DNA of 64,000 bases from the NCBI RefSeq assembly GCF_027214005.1, contig NZ_JAPWGY010000001.1:947070-1011069 (forward strand), in the 5' to 3' direction. How positions within the stretch are numbered: position 1 is the stretch's first letter; the number at the start of each line of letters is the position of its first letter. Of the stretch, positions 34,547 to 43,656 are shown piece after piece. The notes below the pieces were generated by a model, which was given only the letters and a program-made list of their open reading frames with translations, was not told the DNA's origin and searched no databases. This DNA is from Kiloniella laminariae. Its GTDB lineage: Bacteria; Pseudomonadota; Alphaproteobacteria; Kiloniellales; Kiloniellaceae. The position numbers and the translations under genes are program-made.

Positions 34547-34620
34547 ATTGTGTATAACGTAGATTGTATACAATATTCAATATAATTTCTGCAGATCTTC
34601 TGAAAAAAAATTGTATACTC
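34547..34620. promoter_or_regulatory. GntR-type operators in the divergent promoter region
   Basis: The 328-nt gap between the binding-protein gene and the GntR gene is AT-rich in its middle. It holds a perfect 12-bp palindrome ATTGTATACAAT at 34563-34574. Related sequences are ATTGTATACTC at 34610 and ATTGTGTATAAC at 34547. The TTGTATACAA form is common among operators of FCD-type GntR regulators, so the adjacent GntR protein is the likely ligand and could control both directions. The rest of the gap shows nothing else clear. Confidence 0.7.
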
Positions 34621-34689
34621 TCCTTCATCTTCGCAGGCACCGCAGGAAATCCAGTGAAGATATCGTTGTAATTAAAGAGAGAATCTGAA

Positions 34690-35361
34690 GTGTTGGAAGG
34701 CTTGACAGGACTGGGCGTGGATCTCGCTAAAACGGCGTCATCATCTGATATTATCTATGATGCGCTGCGTGACGGGATCATCAGTGGACAGATAAAAGCG
34801 GGGGAGTCGCTGCGGCAAGAACACGTTGCCAAGCTGTTTAATGTGTCCCGTATTCCTGTACGTGAAGCCTTGAACCGCCTTGAGGCTCAAGGGCTGGTAC
34901 AAAGCCTGCGCTACAAGGGCTATGTCGTATCCTTGCTTTCACCTGCGGATGTCGAGGAAATCTACGAAGTCCGGGCAACGCTTGAGCCGATGGTGATTGA
35001 AAAATCTGTGGCGATGATGACCCCGGAAACACTTGAGGAAGCCAGAAGATATTGTGAGCTTTTCAGCTCTGAGACTGATTCGTCAAAGTGGGGCGAATGG
35101 AACCGCCTGTTCCACGGTGCGCTCTACAAGGATGCCAAGCGTCCGTTCCATCTCAAATTGATCGGTGAAGCGATTGACCGGGTTGATTCCTATATCCGGG
35201 CCCAGCTGGTTCTGACCAACGGGATGGAGAAAGCCCGCAAGGAACACCTTGAAATTCTTGCTGCCTGTGTTGAAGGGGACGGCGAATTGGCTGGCAAGAG
35301 AACACGTAAACACATCCTTGGTTCCTACAAGGTCCTGCGCAAGTATCTTGACAACCAGTAA
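34690..35361 (+). CDS. GntR family regulator, FCD domain
   Basis: A 223-residue protein with GTG start. Residues about 15-80 form the winged helix (IIYDALRDGIISGQIKAGES, then LFNVSRIPVREALNRLEAQG). Residues about 90-215 form the all-helical FCD ligand domain (VEEIYEVRATLEPMVIEKS, then HLEILAAC). FCD regulators usually sense organic acids or amino acids and repress the adjoining catabolic operon. It is divergent from the transporter-lyase cluster, with a palindromic operator in the gap between them. Confidence 0.9.
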   Translation: MLEGLTGLGVDLAKTASSSDIIYDALRDGIISGQIKAGESLRQEHVAKLFNVSRIPVREALNRLEAQGLVQSLRYKGYVVSLLSPADVEEIYEVRATLEPMVIEKSVAMMTPETLEEARRYCELFSSETDSSKWGEWNRLFHGALYKDAKRPFHLKLIGEAIDRVDSYIRAQLVLTNGMEKARKEHLEILAACVEGDGELAGKRTRKHILGSYKVLRKYLDNQ

Positions 35362-35378
35362 ATCATATCCGGTTTCGT

Positions 35379-36854
35379 CTAATCGATCAGGCTTTTGAAA
35401 AGCTCAAGTTTGCCGTTGGCACTGCGTTCAAGCCTGCGCTGGGCGATGATAGTAATTGTTGCCGGAAAATGCAGGGCTGAACGTGCCCATTCCTGCAGTT
35501 GCCGTATCTGATCGGGGGCAGGATCTTCTGGCACCGCAATTCTGAACTCGAGCTCCGTCAGGGAATTCTGGATAATCTGGTATTCCTGGATCGGGGCAAT
35601 GGCCAGCAGTTTCCCGTTATCGGTTGCTGAAATACTAATCCAGCGATAGCTGCCATCCGGATGACGCAGACGATTTCTTTCGCGCCCGAGGATACGTTCG
35701 AGAACGGGAAGGCCGCGTCCACAGGCGCAGGGGGGACCCAACACAGCATAATCGCCGACTGCGTACCGGATCAGCGGCATGGCAAAATTGTGCAGGGGGG
35801 TGACCAGCACCTTGCCGGGTTGTCCCGGCAGGCAAGGACTGCCGTCGTCGTTCACCACCTCCAAAAACACACCTTCACTCTGGACATGATAATGCGGATG
35901 TTCCGGGCATTGCAGGGCAAGGTATCCCAGCTCCCGAGTGGAATAGAGGTCAACAAGTTCGATGCCAAAAGCTTTCCGGCAAATGGCACGTGTCTCTTCT
36001 GTCATGATTTCCGAAATGGTTTCAATCTGTCTGAGGCGGTTTGCCTTTAGTCCCTTGTCGAGAAAATGCTGAGCCAGGCGATGGATAATACTGGGAAAGG
36101 TAATCAGGAAATCCGGATCATTGTCCAGCAACCATTTGCCCTGCTGTTCAACAGGGGTGTTGATGTTCAATCCTGCCGTCGGACCGGTCCGGATCAGGGC
36201 ATTGGCCCCACGTTCAGAAGACCAGCCGTGCCCGGTAACACCGGGGTAAACCGCTTGTCCGGTCTTGGAGATACGGATATGTCCCAGTTTCCAGTCGGGA
36301 TTGCGCTGGTGCCAGATGTGATCCCTGAGGGTAAAGGCGCGCCAGAATACACCGCTGAGGGCCGTGTTCTTGACGCCAATCGGTTGTCCGGTAGACCCTG
36401 ATGTGTATTTGGTTGTGACGCTACCATGGGCCTTGAGCAGTTTGCCAGACGTCAAGGTAGTCTGGTTGGCGTTGATATCCCCACGGGCCAGAACGGGGTA
36501 TTCCTGCCAGATTTCAGCAAGATGCTCGGGGCTATCAGCTTTGGGGTAATCTTTGTAGAAAGGCACAGTTTTTTGGCTATGCTGGACAAGCTGGTAGAGC
36601 TGTTTGAATTGCATTTCCCGGATTTTCTCTGGCGTCCACCACTGGGTATTCTCCAGTTGGGTCAGGCTGGAGATAACTGCAAGGTTTGAGGCTGTGCTGA
36701 TAACGGGGAAGGCAAGATGGGGAACCGCGCAGTTCAGCTCATAACGGGACAGCCAGTTATTGTGGGCTTTTGAAGATGTCTTAGAAGGTAAGGGCGTTGT
36801 TTTTTGAGTTTTCTTCACTGTTTTTGTAACAGGTCGAGCTGCTTTTTTCTTCAT
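35379..36854 (-). CDS. AMP-forming CoA ligase-like protein (PaaK/CapK type)
   Basis: The protein, 491 residues from the ATG at 36854 (GGGGAAA 6 nt upstream; the longer open frame has no start signal), contains TTKYTSGSTGQPIGV, the adenylate-binding P-loop of phenylacetate-CoA ligase-like enzymes. It also has DLYSTRELGYLALQC and a C-terminal domain with GRERNRLRHPDGSYRW. The N-terminal 30 residues are Lys/Thr-rich and likely disordered. CapK-type relatives often sit in polysaccharide gene clusters; none is seen here, so the substrate is unknown. It converges with the GntR gene. Confidence 0.8.
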   Translation of the reverse strand: MKKKAARPVTKTVKKTQKTTPLPSKTSSKAHNNWLSRYELNCAVPHLAFPVISTASNLAVISSLTQLENTQWWTPEKIREMQFKQLYQLVQHSQKTVPFYKDYPKADSPEHLAEIWQEYPVLARGDINANQTTLTSGKLLKAHGSVTTKYTSGSTGQPIGVKNTALSGVFWRAFTLRDHIWHQRNPDWKLGHIRISKTGQAVYPGVTGHGWSSERGANALIRTGPTAGLNINTPVEQQGKWLLDNDPDFLITFPSIIHRLAQHFLDKGLKANRLRQIETISEIMTEETRAICRKAFGIELVDLYSTRELGYLALQCPEHPHYHVQSEGVFLEVVNDDGSPCLPGQPGKVLVTPLHNFAMPLIRYAVGDYAVLGPPCACGRGLPVLERILGRERNRLRHPDGSYRWISISATDNGKLLAIAPIQEYQIIQNSLTELEFRIAVPEDPAPDQIRQLQEWARSALHFPATITIIAQRRLERSANGKLELFKSLID

Positions 36855-36942
36855 TAAGTTTCCCCGCCAGGCAAAGAACAGATGAATGTTACCTGATTTT
36901 GCGATCGCGGGGGAATTTATTCCGATTGATGGCCTGTTGGGC

Positions 36943-37626
36943 TCAGTCCTGTAGAACCAGCAGGGCGGTGGAGCTGAACTCGCGGCGGTAGAGTACAATA
37001 ACCACAACGAGCGAAGCCAACATCAATGCCAGAGGGTGAAACATCCAGGCAAGGGCCGCAGATCCAAAGAAAAAGGCGCGCAAGCCCCGGTTAAAGTGAT
37101 GTCCGGCCCGGCAACTCAGTTTTGTGGCACGTTTGGCATGCTGTTCCAGTTTGATCGGATCAGCTTCCTTGACCGGAGCACTGCCGACCATGATGTTGCA
37201 ATAGTTGGTCAGACGAAAGGCCCAAGCAAACTTGAAAAAGGCATAGACAAAAATCAGGGCCAGCAGCAACACTTTGAATTCCCAGACCACCGGACTACTG
37301 TCCACCGCATAGGGCAGGTGTTTGATCGACTGGGTAACCAGGGTCGGGTTGCCGAGCAGGGCGATAATACCCCCGAGGATCAGCATGGCCGTCGAGGCGA
37401 AAAAAGCAATGCCGGTCATCAGGTTGCCAAGGATGGTGGTGTCAATCATCCGAAGATCACGGGTGACCATTTCCATCATCCAGCGTTCGCGATAGACATT
37501 GATCCGGTTGGTCAGGCTTTTGTCGGACCAGCGACTGTGATCAGCAAAAAGCGTATAGGCCAGCCAGGACGCGACAAAGACTGCAAGGGCCAGCCAGTCG
37601 AGGGAAGAAAAAAGTGTCAGGTTCAA
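36943..37626 (-). CDS. DUF599 family membrane protein
   Basis: A 227-residue protein with four hydrophobic helices (starting WLALAVFVASWLAYTLF). The pattern NVYRERWMMEMVTRDLRMID followed by GNLMTGIAFFASTAMLI is that of DUF599, an inner-membrane family of unknown function common in proteobacteria. It lies 88 nt upstream of the CoA-ligase-like gene on the same strand and may be transcribed with it. Confidence 0.85.
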   Translation of the reverse strand: MNLTLFSSLDWLALAVFVASWLAYTLFADHSRWSDKSLTNRINVYRERWMMEMVTRDLRMIDTTILGNLMTGIAFFASTAMLILGGIIALLGNPTLVTQSIKHLPYAVDSSPVVWEFKVLLLALIFVYAFFKFAWAFRLTNYCNIMVGSAPVKEADPIKLEQHAKRATKLSCRAGHHFNRGLRAFFFGSAALAWMFHPLALMLASLVVVIVLYRREFSSTALLVLQD

Positions 37627-37750
37627 TGGCGCAGTCCTTGTTTTCAGCTATTCAGCTGGGTGTATTCAGCCAGAGCCTATGCTCGATGCTGTCTGTTCGG
37701 CTATAGCGCTCTGGTTCCGGACCGCTTGGCAATAGCCGGATTTTCCTGTT

Positions 37751-38146
37751 TTAGCTGGAAGGGGGCTGTTTGGCGATCTTTCGGTACAGATCTTCCATGA
37801 TTTCATTATTGTGATTCTGGACAATCAACTGAGAGCGGAAAAGTTCAAAGAGTTCGAAAGCCGTGATCAGCAGAAAAACCAGAACCCCGAGTTCGATGTT
37901 GCCGGTAAAAAGAAAAATAATGGCGATCAGAAAGATGGTAATGTTGGCAATACCCCGCCCCCATTTGCCGAGGTAGAAATGATGCAGTCCGGCAATGAAA
38001 ACGTAATTCAAAGTGGCATAGGTATCAGGGTCTTTGAGCTGCTTTTCTGTTTCTTTAAAGAATGAAAGTCGCTGGTCGTCGGGTAAATCCCGGACCTGTT
38101 TGCGCAGAGCTTCTTCTTTGGCCAGGACCTCTTCTTTGCTTAACAT
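37751..38146 (-). CDS. TM2-domain-like membrane protein
   Basis: A 131-residue protein. The N-terminal 45 residues are charged and helical. Then comes YVFIAGLHHFYLGKWGRGIA, a TM2-domain-like pattern, with a second helix IAIIFLFTGNIELGVLVFLL, and a charged C-terminal tail. TM2-domain proteins are small two-helix membrane proteins of mostly unknown function. GGAG lies just before the ATG. Confidence 0.75.
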   Translation of the reverse strand: MLSKEEVLAKEEALRKQVRDLPDDQRLSFFKETEKQLKDPDTYATLNYVFIAGLHHFYLGKWGRGIANITIFLIAIIFLFTGNIELGVLVFLLITAFELFELFRSQLIVQNHNNEIMEDLYRKIAKQPPSS

Positions 38147-38373
38147 GTCAGCTCCTTGAGTTTGAGATCGCCTGATTTGCGATCACTTGCCATTGGACAG
38201 CATTATGAATTGTTATTCCAGATCTGTTCAGGCGAAGGCTGTTCCGGGCTATTTCAGTATCTTTATTACCCGAATAATAGCCCGGCGGTACCTCTGCCAG
38301 ATCAGATCTCCGATTGGATCTCTGGGTCAAAGCGCTTTTAATGACCCGGTTTTCCGGGCGTCCTCCGGGTTGC

Positions 38374-38586
38374 CTAGCGACCCAGCGTAACGATTACTGC
38401 TTCACGTTTCCAGAACAGCATAAAGCGTTTTTGTTCGACGATCTGAAAGACCACATTCCAGCCCTCGGCAGCTTCGGCATTGAGCATGGTTTCCATTTTC
38501 TTGATTGGAATACCGGATGCGCCAAGAAAGATTGTGCCCAGTCCGCCTTCAACCACGTGAATGATTTTGTATTCTTTGTAAGCCAC
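38374..38586 (-). CDS. DUF4177-like small protein
   Basis: A 70-residue protein. The pattern YKIIHVVEGG near the start, then ETMLNAEAAEGWNVVFQIVE and a final beta strand, fits DUF4177, small cytoplasmic proteins with unknown function. The gap of about 230 nt to the TM2-like gene holds no convincing gene. Confidence 0.75.
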   Translation of the reverse strand: MAYKEYKIIHVVEGGLGTIFLGASGIPIKKMETMLNAEAAEGWNVVFQIVEQKRFMLFWKREAVIVTLGR

Positions 38587-38930
38587 GAATGCCCCCTATG
38601 AGATGTTCAGCTGTTGGTAAAAAAATCCATAAAATCAATAGTGAAGACATGCCGGGTTGTAAAGATTGAAACCCGAAGATGTGTGGGATTGAGAAGCCGC
38701 GGCAAAGAGGTGTTGCTTCTATCCTGAGATGATGTGCCGTCCAGGCACAAGTCTTTTTTGGGATATACTGCTTGATCTTGGGGGAGAGAATGTGTATCCC
38801 TTTGGCACTAGCTAAAGGGATGCGCTTGAAAATACAGTGTATTGAATAATAAGGAATTATTACCTGGAGTTCACAAGAGAATGTTTTCTCGGGTGTTTTC
38901 TCAGGGATTTAAAAGTAAGAGGTTTTATTA
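38587..38930. promoter_or_regulatory. divergent intergenic region with two inverted repeats
   Basis: This 344-nt gap separates the DUF4177-like gene from the XRE regulator. It contains ATCCCTTT (38796) and AAAGGGAT (38814), a perfect 8-bp inverted repeat with 10-nt spacer, and TAATAA-GGAA-TTATTA at 38847-38862. Either could be an operator for the adjacent helix-turn-helix protein. No gene is seen in the gap. Confidence 0.4.
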
Positions 38931-39314
38931 ATGACGTATGTGACAATTGGTGAACGTATTGCTACCGCCCGCAAAAGCAGAGGACTTACTGCTTCTCAGC
39001 TGGCCCGTCGGGTCGGGGTCAAGGTATCCACAGTGAACAACTGGGAAAGCGATCGTTCCGAACCCCGTGCAAACAAGCTGGTGAGCATGGCCGGGGTTCT
39101 GGGTGTCAGCATGATGTGGTTGATCGAAGGAAATAGCGATGGCACAGATCTGCCACCAAGTGTTGAGGTGGTGGAAACTGCTGATCTGCAGAGCAAAATC
39201 GAACGTCTCCAGTCCATGCATGAGCGCATGGTGCAGCTGCTGTTCGAAATTTCCAGCGAAGTTAACCGGGTTCAGCGCGGTATCCGCGAAGAACAGGCTG
39301 ATGGTATCGGCTAA
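38931..39314 (+). CDS. XRE-family transcriptional regulator
   Basis: A 127-residue protein. Residues 6-65 are a Cro/C1-type helix-turn-helix (GERIATARKSRGLTASQLAR, then VGVKVSTVNNWE). Residues about 85-120 form a likely coiled coil (LQSKIERLQSMHERMVQLLF) that could mediate dimers. GAGG lies 9 nt before the ATG. It stands alone between two minus-strand genes; targets are unknown, though palindromes upstream suggest self-regulation. Confidence 0.88.
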   Translation: MTYVTIGERIATARKSRGLTASQLARRVGVKVSTVNNWESDRSEPRANKLVSMAGVLGVSMMWLIEGNSDGTDLPPSVEVVETADLQSKIERLQSMHERMVQLLFEISSEVNRVQRGIREEQADGIG

Positions 39315-39350
39315 AGCCAAACGGCTTTTCTACGGCTTTATGGTAACAGA

Positions 39351-39383
39351 CAGGGTCCAATTCGGGCCCTGTTTGCGGTTTTA
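39351..39383 (+). terminator. probable terminator after the XRE gene
   Basis: CAGGGTCC (39351-39358) pairs with GGGCCCTG (39364-39371, one G-U pair), followed by a T-rich stretch. It ends the XRE transcript. Confidence 0.6.
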
Positions 39384-39571
39384 TTGACTTTCAAGAATGT
39401 GAAAGGTCGGATCTGTGCAGGCTGGGCAAGATACGACCGTAATCCTTAGGGCTATGATTGACGATGGATGTGGCTGTTGGAATTCAAAACCCAGTAAAGG
39501 ATACCAATATACGACCCTGATCAGACTGTCGGGAACAGCCGGTCTTTGTGACATCATGCCTGACAGTTCTG

Positions 39572-39607
39572 ACAAAAAAAGAAGACCGGAACAGGGCTGC
39601 TCCGGTC
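39572..39607 (-). terminator. terminator of the peptide-binding protein gene
   Basis: GACCGGA (39584-39590) pairs with TCCGGTC (39601-39607). On the minus strand the stem is followed by a T-rich tract including seven T. It lies about 85 nt after the stop of the gene at 39691. Apart from this and the XRE terminator, the gap 39315-39690 shows no gene. Confidence 0.75.
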
Positions 39608-39690
39608 TCGAGGGTGTCATCGGCAACTGGCAGGTCCCGATGACAGAGCAGGTGATACGTCGTCAGGGTGGCGGGGAAACAAAATCGGAA

Positions 39691-41274
39691 TTAACTGGCC
39701 AGCCAGACCCTTTCGCCTGAACGGTGGCCCGACATCTCGTTTTCCGGTGAGGCCTCGAAACCCATGACATCTGCAGTGGCAATATCGACAAAGTCGGCAA
39801 ACATCGGGGTGAGGGCCCCGCCTTCTTCACTGATCATCCGCTGCAGTTCATAATAAATTTCTGCACGCTTACTGGTATCAAGCTCGGCTCTGACCGAAAG
39901 CAGCAGTTTGTCGAAGTCTTCCCGTTTCCAGAAGGTATCGTTCCAGGACGCGTCGGACTGAAAGACTGTGGACATCATCATCTCGCCAGTCGGGCGTCCA
40001 TCCCAATAAACCGGACAGAACGGCTTTTTCATCCAGACATCCGACCAGAAACCATCCGCAGGCTCACGGACGATATCAACATTTATTCCGGCAGCTGCAG
40101 CACTTTCTCGCAAGAGAACACCAGCATCTACCGCGCCGACAAAAGCGGCATCCGAGGTGTGGAAAGGAATGGAGAGGCTGTCGAGTCCGGCCTGTTTCAG
40201 GTGGAACTTTGCCTTGTCCGGGTCATAGCTGTGCTGGGGCAGGTCTTTGGCGTGATAGGGATCGGTTTCCGGGACCGGATGGTCATTCCCGACCCGACCG
40301 TAACCCCGCAGAATGGTATTAACCAGCTGCTCCCGGTCGATGGCATATTTGAGTGCGAGACGGACATGGTTGTTGTCAAAGGGGGCCATATCGGTGCGCA
40401 TGGCAAAGGTAAAGTGACGTCCACCAGCAGAACGCAGAATTTGCAGGTTTTTGTTGCGCTTCATGAGTCCCAGGGTTTTGGGGTCTGGTGCGTTCATCAG
40501 ATGAATGGCGCCGGTTTGCAGCGCAGAGGAACGGGCGGCCGTATCGTTGATCGCCAGGGTTTCAATCGCCTCGACATGGGCGCGACCTTCTTTCCAGTAG
40601 TTCGGGTTTTTACGGGTAATCGCCCGAACGCCCGGCTCCCAGGATTCCAGGATATAACCGCCAGTTCCAACGCCGTTACTGGGGTTCTCGTCTTTCTGGA
40701 TGACTTTGAAGTGTCGATCAGCGAGCAGATAAGGCAGGTCTGCATTGCCGGAGGTCAACTCGACGATTACCTTGTTCTTGCCGTCAGTGCGAACATCGGC
40801 GATTCCAGAAGCCAGACCCTTGCCGCCTGATTCAGAAGCTTCCCCGCGATGCTGGTTGAGCGAGAAGACCACATCCTCTGCGTCCATCGTCTTGCCGTTG
40901 TGAAACTCGACTCCCTGACGCAGGTTGAAGACCCATTTTTGGGCACCGGGTTCGACATCCCAGCTTTCGGCAAGCTCAGGTATGGCCTGACCGTCAGATG
41001 CAATCTCGACCAGATTGTTACGCAGCTGGTAATTGACGTTGACGATCATGCGATCGACCTGTTTTCCCGGAGCAAGGTCATCAACGGTAGACGCGCCAAG
41101 CATGCCCTGTTTCAGCGTCCCGCCTTTGTTCGGGCTTTGGGCAAGAGCACCTGAACTCAGTAAAGTTGAAGCAGCCGTGGCGGTCAGACCAAGGACAGCA
41201 GCCTTTTCGAAGAAATCACGGCGGGTGATTTTTCCAGTGGAAACCATGTGTTGATAGTGGGATATTTCAGACAA
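39691..41274 (-). CDS. Tat-exported peptide/nickel-type ABC substrate-binding protein
   Basis: A 527-residue protein. The N-terminus carries a twin-arginine signal (ITRRDFFEKAAVLGLTA) ending in GALAQ. The mature protein has the family-5 binding-protein pattern: WDVEPGAQKWVFNLRQGVEF, HNGKTMDAEDVVFSLNQH and HVRLALKYAIDREQLV. Such proteins bind oligopeptides or similar ligands in the periplasm. No permease or ATPase gene is nearby, so it would have to work with a transporter encoded elsewhere. AAGGAGG lies shortly before the ATG. Confidence 0.92.
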   Translation of the reverse strand: MSEISHYQHMVSTGKITRRDFFEKAAVLGLTATAASTLLSSGALAQSPNKGGTLKQGMLGASTVDDLAPGKQVDRMIVNVNYQLRNNLVEIASDGQAIPELAESWDVEPGAQKWVFNLRQGVEFHNGKTMDAEDVVFSLNQHRGEASESGGKGLASGIADVRTDGKNKVIVELTSGNADLPYLLADRHFKVIQKDENPSNGVGTGGYILESWEPGVRAITRKNPNYWKEGRAHVEAIETLAINDTAARSSALQTGAIHLMNAPDPKTLGLMKRNKNLQILRSAGGRHFTFAMRTDMAPFDNNHVRLALKYAIDREQLVNTILRGYGRVGNDHPVPETDPYHAKDLPQHSYDPDKAKFHLKQAGLDSLSIPFHTSDAAFVGAVDAGVLLRESAAAAGINVDIVREPADGFWSDVWMKKPFCPVYWDGRPTGEMMMSTVFQSDASWNDTFWKREDFDKLLLSVRAELDTSKRAEIYYELQRMISEEGGALTPMFADFVDIATADVMGFEASPENEMSGHRSGERVWLAS

Positions 41275-41604
41275 GTGATCCTCCTTCGCGGAGCCGACGG
41301 CTCATCGCAAACCCAAATTCCAGGCTTTGTTTGTTAATATCGCAGGGGAGGTACCAAACCCGCTTTTGCTCATCGATGTTCTTGTGAAAAGTTCATCAAC
41401 AACGAGGCCTATTAGACATGCTTTAGTGGGTAAAACTTTTCTTATTTCTCTGGTTTCAATACATAAATCTACGCAGTGTATAAAAATATCCGGAAACAAA
41501 CTCTGCCCCGAGGTGCTCGAGGTAACCCGGGGGAAAGGGCAAGGAAGGCCTTTGCTGGCCAACAGCTTTCCTTGCCTGATTTTTAAAGCGCCTAAAACTT
41601 CCGT
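41275..41604. other. intergenic region without visible gene
   Basis: This 330-nt gap lies between two minus-strand genes. It should hold the promoter of the peptide-binding protein. AT-rich stretches occur near 41430-41490, but no clear promoter, hairpin or ORF with a start signal was found. Confidence 0.4.
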
Positions 41605-43107
41605 TCAGATGTCACGGTCATAAATCCAGGTTTCCGGGATTGGCGTGGGGCAGCCCGTGGTCGATACCAGGGGAAACTCGACGTCTTTGGTAAAGGGCCT
41701 CGGGGACATCTTTTTGCTCTCCAGCGCGGCTTTAAGTTCGGCTTTGCTGCCCCAGGTGGCATAACGTGTCGGGGTGTAAAAACATTCTTCAACCTTTTCC
41801 CAGTCCGCTGACAACATGTCGTGTTTCCAGACCCGACGATTGTTGATGTAGAGCGCCTGTGAAGGGATTGCGGAGTATTTGTAATGCAGCTTCAATTTGC
41901 CATCACTGCAACAGAGTTTGAAGCCCAGGTCTCCGCCCTGAAAGGCGATCAGCTTTCCTGTGGCGGCATAGTTCAGCAGATTATGTGCCTTGCCGACCCG
42001 TACAGCAAAATCCCAATTGCCACTGAAGCAGTCAGCTGCTGGCGTGTATTTGTAGTGCCGTTCACCTTCACTGAAAGATTCATTGGTTTCATCACAGAGT
42101 TCTTTGATCAAGGCGGCGGCGTCTTCGTACTGATCGCCGACAGCAAATCCGGGGACCCCGGTGATCTCCGTCCCGGTGTCGCTGTTTAGGAGACTCTCGG
42201 CAATCGAGCCGACTGTTTGCTGATCCTTGTGGTCATCATTGAGGCGTTTGGCCAAGGTGTTCGCCGGGGTGGCCGGAACTTCAGACGGCGCCGGGGTATA
42301 GCCTGCCTTGTTGAGGTAATCGAGATCATTCTTCGGCCTTTCGCCCGGACAACAGACAAACAACAGGTGGTGGGTGACCCCCCGGTATTCCTTTGAAGCG
42401 ACGAGCTTGTCCCAGGATGCCTTGGTCGGGAACGTGCGTGGAGGTGGAGGGTTGCCCGTGGCGAGCATGGCCCGCGCCGCCATGCGCTGTTCCTGGCTCA
42501 TGGTGGCGAACTTCCATCGGGTAGGCAAGAAGCGGGTTGGGATTGGAAACTTGTTGGGGCGGTAAGGGATCCAGTAGACCAGCTTGATATCAACCCGGTA
42601 ATAACTTCGCGCCACGGTCTCGATTGTCCCGTGGGGAATGTCTGGATCTTCTGGCGGTGTGGACAGGTCGGGATCTTCTGGTGCTTCAGGAATTTCGGTC
42701 ATAATTTCTGCCGGAAGATCAGCCCCGGCGAGTTCAAAGTCCTGTTCCAGTCGCGGGGGCTGGCCGGGACGGTCCCGCAGGACCATCACCTTGACCTTGT
42801 TCCCTTGACGCAGGGCAAAGCGTTGTTTCAGGTCAGGGGGATCATCATCGAACAACTTCCCGGTAACGATCGCTTCCAGGGTTTTCGGCGTGATCAGTCG
42901 CCGGTTCTCCGGATCTGGACGGGTTAGCGATAACAGAATTTTTGCAAGGGTTTCTGGATGGGGAGGTAGTTTTTCTCCGCCAAGTCCAGCGGCGTCCAGG
43001 TGTTTTTTCAGAGTGGTTTTGCCCCAGGATGCCATCTTCTTATGGGCTTTGTCGCGGGTGATTTCTTCATTATCCAGGGCGGTGATGACAGTGAACAGGT
43101 CCTCCAT
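41605..43107 (-). CDS. large protein of unknown function
   Basis: A 500-residue protein from the ATG at 43107, with GGGGAG 6-7 nt before it; the open frame extends upstream without a start signal. Residues 1-100 are helical (DLFTVITALDNEEITRDKAH). Residues 120-200 are acidic and Pro-rich. The rest is a mixed domain with Trp and Tyr-rich strands (LVYWIPYRPNKFP) and paired Cys (LLFVCCPGE and GFKLCCSDGK). There is no signal peptide or membrane helix, so it is probably cytoplasmic. No family is recognised. It is divergent from another unknown gene. Confidence 0.7.
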   Translation of the reverse strand: MEDLFTVITALDNEEITRDKAHKKMASWGKTTLKKHLDAAGLGGEKLPPHPETLAKILLSLTRPDPENRRLITPKTLEAIVTGKLFDDDPPDLKQRFALRQGNKVKVMVLRDRPGQPPRLEQDFELAGADLPAEIMTEIPEAPEDPDLSTPPEDPDIPHGTIETVARSYYRVDIKLVYWIPYRPNKFPIPTRFLPTRWKFATMSQEQRMAARAMLATGNPPPPRTFPTKASWDKLVASKEYRGVTHHLLFVCCPGERPKNDLDYLNKAGYTPAPSEVPATPANTLAKRLNDDHKDQQTVGSIAESLLNSDTGTEITGVPGFAVGDQYEDAAALIKELCDETNESFSEGERHYKYTPAADCFSGNWDFAVRVGKAHNLLNYAATGKLIAFQGGDLGFKLCCSDGKLKLHYKYSAIPSQALYINNRRVWKHDMLSADWEKVEECFYTPTRYATWGSKAELKAALESKKMSPRPFTKDVEFPLVSTTGCPTPIPETWIYDRDI

Positions 43108-43255
43108 AGCGCTCTCCCCTTGTTTTGTTTCTCCGATGATTTTTTTTAGGTGGCTCTTGCAAAACAGCAGAGTATATAGAAAAAACGACAACCATCGGGG
43201 GATTAGTTCATCAAACTTTCGTGTAGACAGGTCTGGTCTTGACAAAAACAGATAA

Positions 43256-43570
43256 GTGTTCTCTTTTTGTTCTATGTCATTTGCTCAAGCCAAACCCCAA
43301 ACAACGGAACCAAGGTTTTATCGCGTTACGGTCTTTGCGCCGGGCAGAGTTGCGGTCCGTACCCAGGAGCTGTTCGGGGTTCGGAACAAAGCCGAAGCCC
43401 TACAGGCTGCGCGTCAGATTCTTCTGGAATACCTCGAGCAAGGCCACCAGACCGGAGCCGTAGAGCTCCGCGGGCAGGGAACGATGATCGCGATCTCACG
43501 CGATCCCGGATCGATCGAGCTGGAAGAGACTGACCTGATCAATCTTCTGCCCGGAACGTCGGTTTTATAA
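43256..43570 (+). CDS. small protein of unknown function
   Basis: A 104-residue protein from a GTG at 43256; an in-frame ATG at 43274 would give 98 residues. Neither has a good ribosome-binding site. It has beta-alpha character (FYRVTVFAPGRVAVRTQELF, then NKAEALQAARQILLEYLEQG) and an acidic C-terminus. It is divergent from the large unknown gene at 41605 and ends at a strong terminator. No family recognised. Confidence 0.6.
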   Translation: MFSFCSMSFAQAKPQTTEPRFYRVTVFAPGRVAVRTQELFGVRNKAEALQAARQILLEYLEQGHQTGAVELRGQGTMIAISRDPGSIELEETDLINLLPGTSVL

Positions 43571-43588
43571 AAAACCACTAAAAAAACA

Positions 43589-43642
43589 CTGGCCCAACTC
43601 ACGCATGATATGCGCGAAATATTGGGCCAGTTTTAGTTTTTG
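43589..43642. terminator. bidirectional terminator
   Basis: CTGGCCCAA (43589-43597) pairs perfectly with TTGGGCCAG (43622-43630). A run of A lies before the stem and a T-rich tract after it, so it can end transcription from both converging genes (43256 + and 43657 -). Confidence 0.85.
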
Positions 43643-43656
43643 GATTGTTTCTCTAT

